NCBI GenBank assembly: GCA_001247695.2 | Contig: LGRX02034761.1 | Location: 31,356 to 95,355, forward strand | DNA from: Cymbomonas tetramitiformis | Taxonomy: Eukaryota; Chlorophyta; Pyramimonadophyceae; Pyramimonadales; Pyramimonadaceae | Length of the DNA: 64,000 bases | Direction: 5' to 3' | In this document: positions 7,725-16,005 of the stretch, in pieces | Layout of the letters: every line of letters starts with the position of its first letter | How positions within the stretch are numbered: the first letter of the stretch is position 1 | Translations under genes and position numbers: made by a program | The notes under the pieces: generated by a model | What the model saw: the letters and a program-made list of their open reading frames with translations, nothing else | Database searches by the model: none | What the model was told of the DNA's origin: nothing

Positions 7725-10067
7725 CTAAAGCGGGTCTTCAGTCTTGCGGAGGCGTAAACGTCGGAAAGGTTGTCGCAGCAGAAGTGCTGGCACGGGATAT
7801 ACACTCGCGGATCGGCCCGCTCCAGTCTGCTGCGGGTGAGGTCCAAGCTGAGCAGTCTCTGGATGAGCACCGGTTGCCCATCTGCACGCACACGGTGTTG
7901 AAGCAGTACAGCGTAGCAGGGGCGTGGGTGGCGCTGAGTTCGTCCATATGCAGGTGGGCTTCATGTACTGCGTACCGTACATGCAGTAGGTACACACCAG
8001 CGGAGGAGGGAGCTGGCGCATCGTAGGACGAAGCCGTAGCGCGTTAGGGAAGCGACCTCTGGGGTTTTCCATGAACCAATGTTTCGGCTCCAGGTAGTCA
8101 ATGATCTGCAATGCTCGTCGTACGATTTTGTCAGCCTGGGGAAGGTCAGGGGGTCCACCAGTGGTGCGCGCTTGACTGTACTGCCTGCAGGGGGGACTTG
8201 CCCAAACGACATCGAAGAATCCAGGCGGGTATTGTTTGTAGTCCCATTGCAGGATGTCACACACATGAGTGGGCTGCCAGATATGTCCGGAGTCGAGAGT
8301 CACCACTGAAGCGGAGGGGAAGCAATTTAGGAATTCTCTCTCTACTGAGCCAGTACCGCTGAAAAGTACGAGAATCCTGGGCGTGCGGGTTGCTTTCGTC
8401 TGTATCGCCAGCAGCTCTGTCACCAGTGCCAACGACCCATCTTCCACGCGCTCTTGGCGTTCCCACGGCAGAGGGGTATCATATTCCATCTGTTCGAGCT
8501 GGTCCAGTTCATCGCAGGGATTAGTGATGAGGTGGGCCAGTGTCATTCCGGCTTGAGCGGAGTGACGGCCACGTTGCTCACGTCGCCGAGTGGCTTCGTC
8601 GCGAACTTGCGCTTCCATGTGCAGTCTCGCTTGCTCGAATTCACGAAGCTGTTGAAGTGGACCTCCGCGTTCAAGTTTGTCACGCGTCCTCCATTGGTCG
8701 TGAGCTTTGGAGTAGCCAGTCCAGCGAACCTTCCACTCTTCCACCTCTTTTCCTCGAACAGACCGCACCCGACGTGCAAGAATACGCTCAACGTGTGCTT
8801 CCTTCTGACCGTCCACTACCACCTCTTCAGGTACTGCTAGGTGATCGCGTGCGGCGAAAGCATCTTGACCGCTGGTATACGGTTTGAGGCGATGTTGAGC
8901 AAACACGTCGTGTATCCGCCGGTGAGGAGGGAGGCGTAGGCGGTAGGCTACTGGAGCTCCCCTGTCGGCCTCTGGCATGGTCATCTGTACATCGCTGAAG
9001 AAGCGTTCGGTCACAGGGACTGGTCCATGCCAGCGCTTGGTCAATTTCCTGCAGATGGAGCGATCCATCACCTTCTCCGTAAGGTGTTTCGCCTCTATCC
9101 AGACCAGATCTCCAACAGCATACTCCCGCTGTCCGTGCCTACGATCAAACTGTTCGCGCTGTCGCTGTTGAGCCAGCTCTAACCGCTGTCTGGCGTCCCG
9201 CAGTTGCGACGAAAATTTCACGGCCACTTCGTGTGCGGTGCCTACTCCCCCTGTTCGTCGTCCAGCGGTGGACTGTGCGGCCTCCAGGAAAAGGTCCAAC
9301 TGCGACAGCGGCGAGAACCCGAACACCAGCTCAAATGGCGTGAAGCCAGTAGATTCACTCCTGGAGTCATTGATCGCGAACTCCACGTTAGTGGTGAACA
9401 GATCCCAGTCCTCCACATTGGCGTCTACGAAGGACCTGAGCATGTCCTCAATAACCCTGTTGCTGTGTTCCGCCTGGCCGTCAGACCGAGGGTTGTACGG
9501 CGTGGTACGAGCCCCCTTCACACCCATCAGTCTCATGAGCTCCTGCCAGAAGGCATCTTGAAACCGCGGGTCACGATCAGAGACAATCTTCATAGGCGCG
9601 CCATGTAAGCGCCACACCGAGTCAAAGTAGATTCTGGCCACCACAGCTGCAGAGCTGTCGCCGAAGTTCATCGGCACAACGTGGACCATCTTCGTCAGCT
9701 TGCAAGTGAAGGCCACGAAAGCGTCATTGCATCTCTCTGATACTGGCAGGCCGGTGACGAAGTCCACCGCGACATCCTGCCATGGCCTGTTCGGGATGCT
9801 GTGAGGGTTTAGCAACCCATCCGGGTAAGTGCCCCGCGGCCTCACTGATTGGCACACCGCGCAGGATGCAACCCAGGTGCCCACATCCTCCGCGGCACCG
9901 CGCCAATAGAAGCGCCGCAGCACCCTTTCCAGAGTCTTGTCTCGCCCAGTGTGACCCGAGGACAATGACTCGTGAGCATGACGAATCACTACTTCTCGAA
10001 GTGGAGAGTCCTCCCCCAGCACCAACTGATATCTCCCTGCTGCGCGCGGTTCTCCAAACCACTTCAC
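7725..10067 (-). CDS. Integrase - chromodomain - cytosine-C5 methyltransferase-like region of Pol
   Basis: One open frame of about 780 codons. First comes the integrase zinc-binding HHCC module (HAHESLSSGHTG ... CAVC, about nt 9990-9850). The catalytic core follows, with Asp in DVAVDF, Asp in VSDRDPRF and Glu in GQAEHSNRV (about nt 9765-9475). A chromodomain follows (HVERILARR ... WKVRWTGYS, about nt 8800-8680). The last third is a C5-methyltransferase-like domain: FSGTGS (motif I), ASPPCRQYS (motif IV, with the catalytic-type PC), ENPRGRF (motif VI position) and CIWTN. Similarity to the preceding frame (9724-12351) changes over near 10055, so a frameshift joins them. The start shown is only the open-frame limit. 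Integrase inserts the cDNA; the chromodomain would steer it to marked chromatin. Confidence 0.88.
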   Translation of the reverse strand: MKWFGEPRAAGRYQLVLGEDSPLREVVIRHAHESLSSGHTGRDKTLERVLRRFYWRGAAEDVGTWVASCAVCQSVRPRGTYPDGLLNPHSIPNRPWQDVAVDFVTGLPVSERCNDAFVAFTCKLTKMVHVVPMNFGDSSAAVVARIYFDSVWRLHGAPMKIVSDRDPRFQDAFWQELMRLMGVKGARTTPYNPRSDGQAEHSNRVIEDMLRSFVDANVEDWDLFTTNVEFAINDSRSESTGFTPFELVFGFSPLSQLDLFLEAAQSTAGRRTGGVGTAHEVAVKFSSQLRDARQRLELAQQRQREQFDRRHGQREYAVGDLVWIEAKHLTEKVMDRSICRKLTKRWHGPVPVTERFFSDVQMTMPEADRGAPVAYRLRLPPHRRIHDVFAQHRLKPYTSGQDAFAARDHLAVPEEVVVDGQKEAHVERILARRVRSVRGKEVEEWKVRWTGYSKAHDQWRTRDKLERGGPLQQLREFEQARLHMEAQVRDEATRRREQRGRHSAQAGMTLAHLITNPCDELDQLEQMEYDTPLPWERQERVEDGSLALVTELLAIQTKATRTPRILVLFSGTGSVEREFLNCFPSASVVTLDSGHIWQPTHVCDILQWDYKQYPPGFFDVVWASPPCRQYSQARTTGGPPDLPQADKIVRRALQIIDYLEPKHWFMENPRGRFPNALRLRPTMRQLPPPLVCTYCMYGTQYMKPTCIWTNSAPPTPLLRCTASTPCACRWATGAHPETAQLGPHPQQTGAGRSASVYPVPALLLRQPFRRLRLRKTEDPL
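7735..8375 (-). other. Cytosine-C5 DNA-methyltransferase-like domain (C-terminus of Pol)
   Basis: Reading down the minus strand: the SAM-binding loop FSGTGS near 8350, the PPC motif with its Cys near 8190, ENP near 8065 and a CxYGxxYxKPTxIWTN-like block near 7940. The same set occurs in the C5-methyltransferase family captured by eukaryotic LTR retrotransposons and large viruses. Arg/Gln motifs near the end are weaker, and whether a full target-recognition region is present is uncertain. It is in frame with the chromodomain. Confidence 0.75.
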
Positions 10068-12351
10068 CCACCAGCCTGAAGTCCTGTAGGCATTGGTGTG
10101 GTGCCGCCTTCACTTTCTCCCTCAGCGAACGTAGTGTCCCCTTTCGGGTGTACTCCGCTTTCAACGCACGCAGGAACTTTGAGTCCGACTGCTGGGAGGT
10201 TGCGTCTCTGAAGGCTGCTGCCTCACCTGTCCTTATCACAGCGGGGGCTGTTCGCGGATGCCTCACGCGTGCTGGCTGTGGTTTGGCGGGAGGGGCGTGT
10301 ACTATCAGAACAGGCCAACGAAGGTCGAAGGCCTTCCCATCTGGGTTCTCGAAGAACTGATTGGGCTCGCCCTTATCATCGTGAGTAGGGATGACCTCCA
10401 CGATCTGCATATTGGCCTTTCTGAAAAGTTTGCGCCACGCGGGGAGCTTGGACTCGTGATCTGGTAGAACGAAGACTGCTGAAGTGTTTTCTGGGTCTGC
10501 CTTCCATTCTGCGATATACTTGTTCAAAATCGCCTCCACAGTAATGTGCTTGGAGTTATATGGAGGGTTACACCAAACCCGAAGGCCCCTCCATTTCTCT
10601 GAAAGGCAGTCTGTCCAGAATCTATCCGCCTGTCTGTTGCGGCCGCCAAAGTCACAACAGGCGTCCACATCGAAGGGTCCAAAATTCTCGGCGTACTTCG
10701 AGGAGTACTCTGCTCGGACACGCCAATTCTGTGAGTCCTCTGGGGGAGTCTGCCGTTTTTGTGGGTGAAGGACCGGGGATGGAGCTGACTGCTGGGGCGC
10801 CTGCTGCGGGGGTGGTGAGCTCGCTGGCACCTTCTCAGTGGGCGCCTCCGATGCGTCAGCTCGTGATGTAGGCGTTCGCGTCTTCGGTGACGCCAACTGT
10901 GGAGGCGCTGGGGTCGTAGAGGCTTTCCCAGCGCGTGACATACTCCTCGTTATCCTTATCTGAGGTGGAGCTCTGTCAGGGGGTTCGTGTGGAGCTTCTG
11001 TCGGCTTCGCGCTATCAGCTTCAGGCCAGTCAGGCATGTCGAAGTCGAGGTGATTCTCCTTCATTCCCTTATAGAGCTTCGGATTAACGAGAGCGATGGT
11101 CTCCCCCATGTCCATGGCCTGTTCCGCCACGGAGAGGGTCTCCACTGCTGAGAGCCAACAGTCAACCGTCTGAGCCCAGTGGGGATGAGCTGCGGGTGGT
11201 GAGCTGGAGAAGCATTCAGACTCCAGCGTTGCCAGAGGGTCTTTCGGCAGGTCTGAGGTGGGGTCGATCACTCCTGCCTCCTTCAACCCCTCGCGAACGT
11301 CCTTGTCTTTGAAGTCGGGTCTTCTGGACAGGGCGTCTGGTACCAGCAGCAGCGCTCCCTTGATGTACTCCATTCTCGGGACTCCCACCTCCACCAGATC
11401 CATGTACCAGCGTGCCTGTCTGCGGCTAAGCTCTCTACCAGGTTCCATCAGCCATTCAAGGGGGCGGTGATCACCCTGGATGCGGAAGTTGGTGAAGATG
11501 AGGTAATGCCGCCAGGTGACGGTGGTACAGTGGTGTAGAGCACCTAGCTCACGCTCGCCGGTGTGATAATTCTGCTCGGCGGCTGAGAACTGGCGGCTCT
11601 CGTATGCTATCACGCGCAGCCCAAGACCATCTCCATTGTCTTGCATCAGTACTCCCCCAAGAGCGATGCCGCTAGCATCCGTCTGCACCACGAAAGGCGC
11701 TGTGCCGTCTGCGGCACCCTTAATGTTGGGCAAGGCGAGCACTGGCGCTGATGTGAGGGCCTTCTTCAGCTCCTCGAAGGCCCACTGCTGCATGGGACCC
11801 CACTCCCAGGGTACGTCCGACTTGGTCAACCGGGTGAGGGGCTGGGCGATCTCGGAGAAGCAGTGAATGAATCTGCGGTAATACCCCGCCAGGCCCAAGA
11901 ACTGCCTGACGTGGGTAACCGTCTCCAGTTCGGGCCAGTCCCTCACTGCAGCCACCTTGTCGTGTTGGGGTCTGCAGCCATCCGCGGAGATACAGTGGCC
12001 AAGGAACCGCAAGGATTTCTTCAACAGTTGGCACTTGGACCTCTTGAGGAAGACGCCCTTCTCCCTGCACGTCAGGAGCAGTTGTTTGACGTGTTCGTAG
12101 TGCTCTGCAGCGGTGTTGCTGAAGACGACCACGTCATCGATGAAGATCCGGACAAATGGGAGATGGCCCAAGGCCCGCTGCATCCGTCGCTGGTACTGAG
12201 ACGGTGAATTCTGCAGCCCCTGCGGCATGACCAACCACTCATATGACCCCATCTGGGTGGTGAAGGCGGTCTTCTCGACATCCCCTCGCTGGTGCCATCG
12301 GTACTTGCCAGAAGCCATCCACCGCGTCGAACGAAGAGAAGAACTTCGCAC
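9724..12351 (-). CDS. Reverse transcriptase (C-terminal part) - RNase H - NPPY-type methyltransferase region of Pol
   Basis: This frame takes over from the RT N-terminal frame near 12290-12300. It shows the RT catalytic box FIDDVVVFSNT (about nt 12130-12160), thumb and connection sequences, RNase H starting VVQTDASGIALGG (about nt 11690-11650) with the HRPLEWL block, then a Pro/Ala-rich linker. A Dam-like methyltransferase domain follows (about 10725-10280). Past about 10055 the frame is out of register with integrase and the residues are probably not part of the protein. Together with the neighbouring frames it forms one Pol polyprotein broken by indels. Confidence 0.88.
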   Translation of the reverse strand: MRSSSLRSTRWMASGKYRWHQRGDVEKTAFTTQMGSYEWLVMPQGLQNSPSQYQRRMQRALGHLPFVRIFIDDVVVFSNTAAEHYEHVKQLLLTCREKGVFLKRSKCQLLKKSLRFLGHCISADGCRPQHDKVAAVRDWPELETVTHVRQFLGLAGYYRRFIHCFSEIAQPLTRLTKSDVPWEWGPMQQWAFEELKKALTSAPVLALPNIKGAADGTAPFVVQTDASGIALGGVLMQDNGDGLGLRVIAYESRQFSAAEQNYHTGERELGALHHCTTVTWRHYLIFTNFRIQGDHRPLEWLMEPGRELSRRQARWYMDLVEVGVPRMEYIKGALLLVPDALSRRPDFKDKDVREGLKEAGVIDPTSDLPKDPLATLESECFSSSPPAAHPHWAQTVDCWLSAVETLSVAEQAMDMGETIALVNPKLYKGMKENHLDFDMPDWPEADSAKPTEAPHEPPDRAPPQIRITRSMSRAGKASTTPAPPQLASPKTRTPTSRADASEAPTEKVPASSPPPQQAPQQSAPSPVLHPQKRQTPPEDSQNWRVRAEYSSKYAENFGPFDVDACCDFGGRNRQADRFWTDCLSEKWRGLRVWCNPPYNSKHITVEAILNKYIAEWKADPENTSAVFVLPDHESKLPAWRKLFRKANMQIVEVIPTHDDKGEPNQFFENPDGKAFDLRWPVLIVHAPPAKPQPARVRHPRTAPAVIRTGEAAAFRDATSQQSDSKFLRALKAEYTRKGTLRSLREKVKAAPHQCLQDFRLVGEVVWRTARSREISVGAGGGLSTSRSSDSSCSRVIVLGSHWARQDSGKGAAALLLARCRGGCGHLGCILRGVPISEAAGHLPGWVAKPSQHPEQAMAGCRGGLRHRPASIREMQ
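10280..10725 (-). other. Dam-like (NPPY) DNA-methyltransferase domain between RNase H and integrase
   Basis: The segment begins near the residues YSSKYAENFGPFDVDACCD, has a conserved Trp-rich middle (FWTDCLSEKWRGLRVW) and the catalytic signature NPPYNS at about nt 10570-10550. It ends with a hydrophobic strand (AVFVLPD). This pattern fits the phage-type N6-adenine methyltransferase family (Dam), where [DN]PP[YF] is the active-site motif. The signature is intact, so activity is possible. It lies in frame with RNase H. Confidence 0.72.
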
Positions 12352-12970
12352 CCTGCATCTCGTCGAACATCATCTGGATGTCTGGGAGAGGATACTTGTC
12401 CTTAACTGTCTGGCGGTTGAGGAGCCGGTAGTCGATCACCAGTCGCAGCTCCTTGGGGTTCCCCGGTTTGGGGACCATCAGACAGGGAGCTGCATAAGGG
12501 CTGGAAGAGGGTCGGATGTAGCCCTTGGACATCAGGGTCTCCACGCGTTCTCGAAGTTGGCGGAGTTCCTCTGCAGACTTCTTGTAGATGCGCTGGCAGG
12601 GCGGCCCCTTCTTGCTCAGCTCAGGGTCCAGGTTAATGTTGGCTTCATCTTGGGGGTCATGTCTGAGTCCATCAATGTTCGGTAGGGCAGTCGTCATCTC
12701 CTTCTTGTACTCCTCACCCCAGAAGTCCTGAAACTTGAGGGTCCATTCAGGGCTCACTTCTGCATCTTCAGTATCCGCAGCGGGTTCGGCGTTCTCAGAG
12801 TCGATAGCCGTGGCTGCAAAGGCAGAAGCAGTATCATCGGGGGACTTCTCGGCCATCATGAGCCAGGCGGGTTGTATCTCCGGGTCGTCATTGCCGCGTA
12901 GCTTCTGCGTCTCCGCGTACACCAGGTACTTCTTCAACTGGGCAGGGGTCAGGAACACCTCATCCACCAA
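12239..12970 (-). CDS. Reverse transcriptase, N-terminal part
   Basis: It encodes the fingers and start of the palm of a Ty3/gypsy RT: PYAAPCLMVPKPG, LRLVIDYRLLNRQT, YPLPDIQ and FSSFDAVDGFWQVPM, the last holding the first catalytic Asp. The next motifs lie in another frame (9724-12351), so an indel near 12290-12300 splits the RT. The frame overlaps the protease frame by about 20 bases, another break. Confidence 0.88.
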   Translation of the reverse strand: MVDEVFLTPAQLKKYLVYAETQKLRGNDDPEIQPAWLMMAEKSPDDTASAFAATAIDSENAEPAADTEDAEVSPEWTLKFQDFWGEEYKKEMTTALPNIDGLRHDPQDEANINLDPELSKKGPPCQRIYKKSAEELRQLRERVETLMSKGYIRPSSSPYAAPCLMVPKPGNPKELRLVIDYRLLNRQTVKDKYPLPDIQMMFDEMQGAKFFSSFDAVDGFWQVPMAPARGCREDRLHHPDGVI

Positions 12971-14112
12971 TCCCGCACAGGCCGTGCCCTTCGGAGACCT
13001 GTCTCCAGATGCTTTCCCAGGGAACAGCCTGTGATGGTGACGCGATCTCCAATCTTACCACTGCGGGACTTCCTGAGGAAGGAGACGGAGCCATTCCCTT
13101 CGTAGCCCAGAGTGACAGGAGAGTGACTGCGCAACCATCTTCCGCCAAGGATAACATCCACCTGTATGCCCAGTGGTAGGATCCGGAGGGCAAGGGCGTT
13201 CTCCGTATAGGTGCCCGTGGTGGTGTGCGTGTTAAACTTGGCGTACGCGGTGGCGCCAGTGATCTTCACAGATCCATCCGCCAAGGTGACTCGCATCTCG
13301 GAGCCGGCTCGTGTTGTGAGGCCACATCGCTTGGCGCTCTGCTCCGAGATGAAGTTGTCAGAGGCCCCCGAGTCGATCAGCACCTTGACCGTGTGCCCTC
13401 TGAGGGTTGCATAGAACACCAGCAGCAGCGGTCCTTCTTCGTCATGTGCCGCTGCGAGGGTACCCTCAATGTCGGTCTTCCACTGAACTCCCCCATCTGT
13501 GCGTATGCTTTTGCACTTGAGGTTGGGGAGGAGGTTGTCCGAGGCCTCGCGGCATTCTTCCAACGTTTGCCTACACGCGGCGTAGAACTCCTCATCCAGC
13601 AAATCAACATCTTCAGTCGGATGACTGACGAGGTTGTCTACACTCGCCGTCAGCAGGGTGCCCGCTGAGGTGCATTCGCTCGAGGTGGGGCTGACATGAG
13701 TGGTGTCGCTGGTGGTAGGGCTCACATGGGTGGTGTTACTGGTAGTAGGGCTCACATGGGTAGTGCCGCTGGTGGTAGGGCTTACATGGGTAGTGCCGCT
13801 TACTGTGGGGCTCACGTGGGTAGTGCCGCTTGTTGTGGGGCTCGCATGGGTAGCGACACTGTTGGTGAGACTGCCATGGGTGAGGGGATCCTCGTCATGC
13901 TGAGGGCTGCTAGTGGGGGAGTTGTGGGCGAGTTGGTGGGAGCTCTGGTGGTCAGTTCTCGCCTCAGGGGTCCCAGCTGCTGCCATCTGCTGGGTGAAGC
14001 AGAGCGAATTGACTGAGGACTCCTCTTCCATCACCTCAGGGTCTTCAGCGATGGGGTGGCTGTCGAGACGGGGCGGCGCTTCATCTGCTTCATGCGTTCT
14101 GACGGTGGTCAT
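12949..14112 (-). CDS. Aspartic protease region of Pol, with Ser/Thr-rich decapeptide repeats
   Basis: The C-terminal half carries the retroviral-type aspartic protease active site LIDSGASDNFI (about nt 13380-13350), followed by a flap-like region and ILGGRWLR. The N-terminal half has about seven tandem copies of a decapeptide of the type TTHVSPTTSG (nt 13690-13870), likely an unstructured linker. The enzyme would process the polyprotein as a homodimer. Confidence 0.85.
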   Translation of the reverse strand: MTTVRTHEADEAPPRLDSHPIAEDPEVMEEESSVNSLCFTQQMAAAGTPEARTDHQSSHQLAHNSPTSSPQHDEDPLTHGSLTNSVATHASPTTSGTTHVSPTVSGTTHVSPTTSGTTHVSPTTSNTTHVSPTTSDTTHVSPTSSECTSAGTLLTASVDNLVSHPTEDVDLLDEEFYAACRQTLEECREASDNLLPNLKCKSIRTDGGVQWKTDIEGTLAAAHDEEGPLLLVFYATLRGHTVKVLIDSGASDNFISEQSAKRCGLTTRAGSEMRVTLADGSVKITGATAYAKFNTHTTTGTYTENALALRILPLGIQVDVILGGRWLRSHSPVTLGYEGNGSVSFLRKSRSGKIGDRVTITGCSLGKHLETGLRRARPVRDWWMRCS

Positions 14113-14965
14113 CTGTTGGGTGAAGCAAAGCGAGCTGGGTGTGGAGGTCTCCTCCGTGCAGTCGATGAACCTTCAGGTTTCCTCCCGGGGTAGCCGGCGC
14201 GTTGTCATGGTGCGAGGATGTCGTCTCTGTTGTGGGCTCGACCAGTGGGGATGATGGAGGGGATGCTCCCAAGGGGCTGGGACCCAGCTTCCTCATCTTG
14301 TACTGGTGCACTGCGTGTAGACTGCACCAGGCGCCAGGTAAGCCCACGTCTCCCGCTGTCCCGGGTATCGTGCCCACTTCGGTGTCCAGGGTGCAGAGAG
14401 AGGTCGAGGATCTCGCTGCTGCTCTTCGTGCACCCTCCTTTTCCCACAGCCTGCTACCGGGGAAGGAATCTGGACTCGAAGTGGCGATCGCCTCCAGCTG
14501 CTCGGCGGGCGACAGCTCTCTCCAAGCTGCGTAGAGGTCGGAGGGGCTGGCGCTAGGGGACTCGAGGACCTGCTGGTGACCGTCGTGTGAGAGGAGGTGC
14601 CACAGTGCGATGCGCTGATGGCCCTCTCTGCGATCTTGAGGTTCACGGGCAATGCGTACCCTCTCCGCCAGCTGGTTGGCGCGGTTCACGTGCTCCTTCG
14701 GCGATCGACTCCCAGAGCGTATGCGGCTACGAGTACGCTCCCACATCTTATCCACCAGGTCCTTGGCAGCCTCCGGGGATTTGCGCAGAGCTCTGCGAAC
14801 TTTTTGCATGGCGACTTCGAGGGGGAGAGAATACAGATCTCTCTTCCAGTGCCACGCAGTTAGCCTCTTCTGCGGGTCTGCGAGGTTGGACTGATAGTTG
14901 GGCAGTGGTAGGACAACACGCGGTCGGGGGCGAAGATCGCGGGGCTCTCCGCGGTTGCTGCCCAT
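14090..14965 (-). CDS. Uncharacterised ORF between Gag and protease
   Basis: An Arg-rich, mostly helical 291-codon frame rich in Glu, Arg and Ser, with no motif I recognise. It overlaps the protease frame by 23 bases. It is probably an internal piece of the Gag-Pol polyprotein separated by indels rather than a separate gene. The bases between 14965 and 15334 are open only in short overlapping frames. Confidence 0.45.
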   Translation of the reverse strand: MGSNRGEPRDLRPRPRVVLPLPNYQSNLADPQKRLTAWHWKRDLYSLPLEVAMQKVRRALRKSPEAAKDLVDKMWERTRSRIRSGSRSPKEHVNRANQLAERVRIAREPQDRREGHQRIALWHLLSHDGHQQVLESPSASPSDLYAAWRELSPAEQLEAIATSSPDSFPGSRLWEKEGARRAAARSSTSLCTLDTEVGTIPGTAGDVGLPGAWCSLHAVHQYKMRKLGPSPLGASPPSSPLVEPTTETTSSHHDNAPATPGGNLKVHRLHGGDLHTQLALLHPTDDHRQNA

Positions 14966-15333
14966 AATGGGGGTCTGTGCCGGGGGACTCGCCGCCCCCT
15001 CCGGCCCTCGATCCTTGCCTGTGTATAAGCAGGGCCGTCATCAAGAGGTAGTGACGGCTCATCGAAGGGGGTGCTTTCTGCAAGAGGGTGGCTGGTCAGG
15101 TCATCCCTCGGCGGCGATGGGGCACCAGCTGAGCGGTAGGTGCGTCGCAAGCGGGTCCCAGAGGTGAAGGCCACGCTCTTGGGATGGGGACGGTGGCCCC
15201 AAGGGTCTCTGCGTCCTCGTGCGCGTCGGGGTTCCACTGGCTCTGACCGCTTCTCCAGGGCGGAGAGGGTCTGATCGTCAGGACATGACCTCACTTCCTC
15301 GAGGGGCAGGGTCTGGGGCTGGTCGCCGGCCAG

Positions 15334-16005
15334 TCATTCATCGCTCTCCACCGGAGGAAGGCCGTCACCCTCCACAAGCTCGATACCTGCGAGGGCCGCC
15401 AGGGTCTGGTAGCTCTGCTCGTCCTCACAGGTAGCAAGTGCCAAGACCTCCTCGGAGAACTCCTCTGGGACGCCATCCACCGAGGAGATGTCCTCCTGCT
15501 GCTCGATGGCCGAGACGACGGCGGCCACAAACCCAGGGGAATTTGCCAATCGAGCGGGTGCATTGGCCCTCCACTCCTTGAGCTTAGCCTCGTCCGTGCA
15601 GTTACGGACGATGTGCTCCGCAGAGCCGCAGGCGAAGCACCGGCGGACTTTCGGAGCGTCGGGGCGGGAGAGGCCAGGTGGTGGTGGCAATGGGGTCACT
15701 GCCGCGGCAACGGTGGTGGCAGGCCCATTCTCCAGCATGGCAAGAGCTGGGCGGTTCGAAGAGGGGGTACGCCTGAAGAAGGGGGTGCGAGGTGATGGGT
15801 TGGCGAAGGAAACAGTACGGGCAGGACGGTCTTGAGAGCGCCTCTGAGCCGCCTCCGTGTCAATGTCGCTCTCTACCTCCTCAGCGACTTCCCGAATCTT
15901 CAACAAGGCGTTGTGGGTGCCTGGGATATCGTCAGCGACGGCCTTCCTTTCCCACTCTTCTGGTTTGGAGACATCCAAGTGGATGGCTCTCAGGCGCCGC
16001 ATCAC
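15334..16005 (-). CDS. Gag nucleocapsid region with CCHC zinc knuckle
   Basis: It has a single zinc knuckle CFACGSAEHIVRNC (CX2CX4HX4C; about nt 15645-15600) flanked by Arg-rich and acidic stretches, as expected for nucleocapsid that packages the RNA. Its frame overlaps the capsid frame (15932-17587) by 74 bases, so the two probably make one Gag split by an indel. Confidence 0.8.
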   Translation of the reverse strand: MMRRLRAIHLDVSKPEEWERKAVADDIPGTHNALLKIREVAEEVESDIDTEAAQRRSQDRPARTVSFANPSPRTPFFRRTPSSNRPALAMLENGPATTVAAAVTPLPPPPGLSRPDAPKVRRCFACGSAEHIVRNCTDEAKLKEWRANAPARLANSPGFVAAVVSAIEQQEDISSVDGVPEEFSEEVLALATCEDEQSYQTLAALAGIELVEGDGLPPVESDE

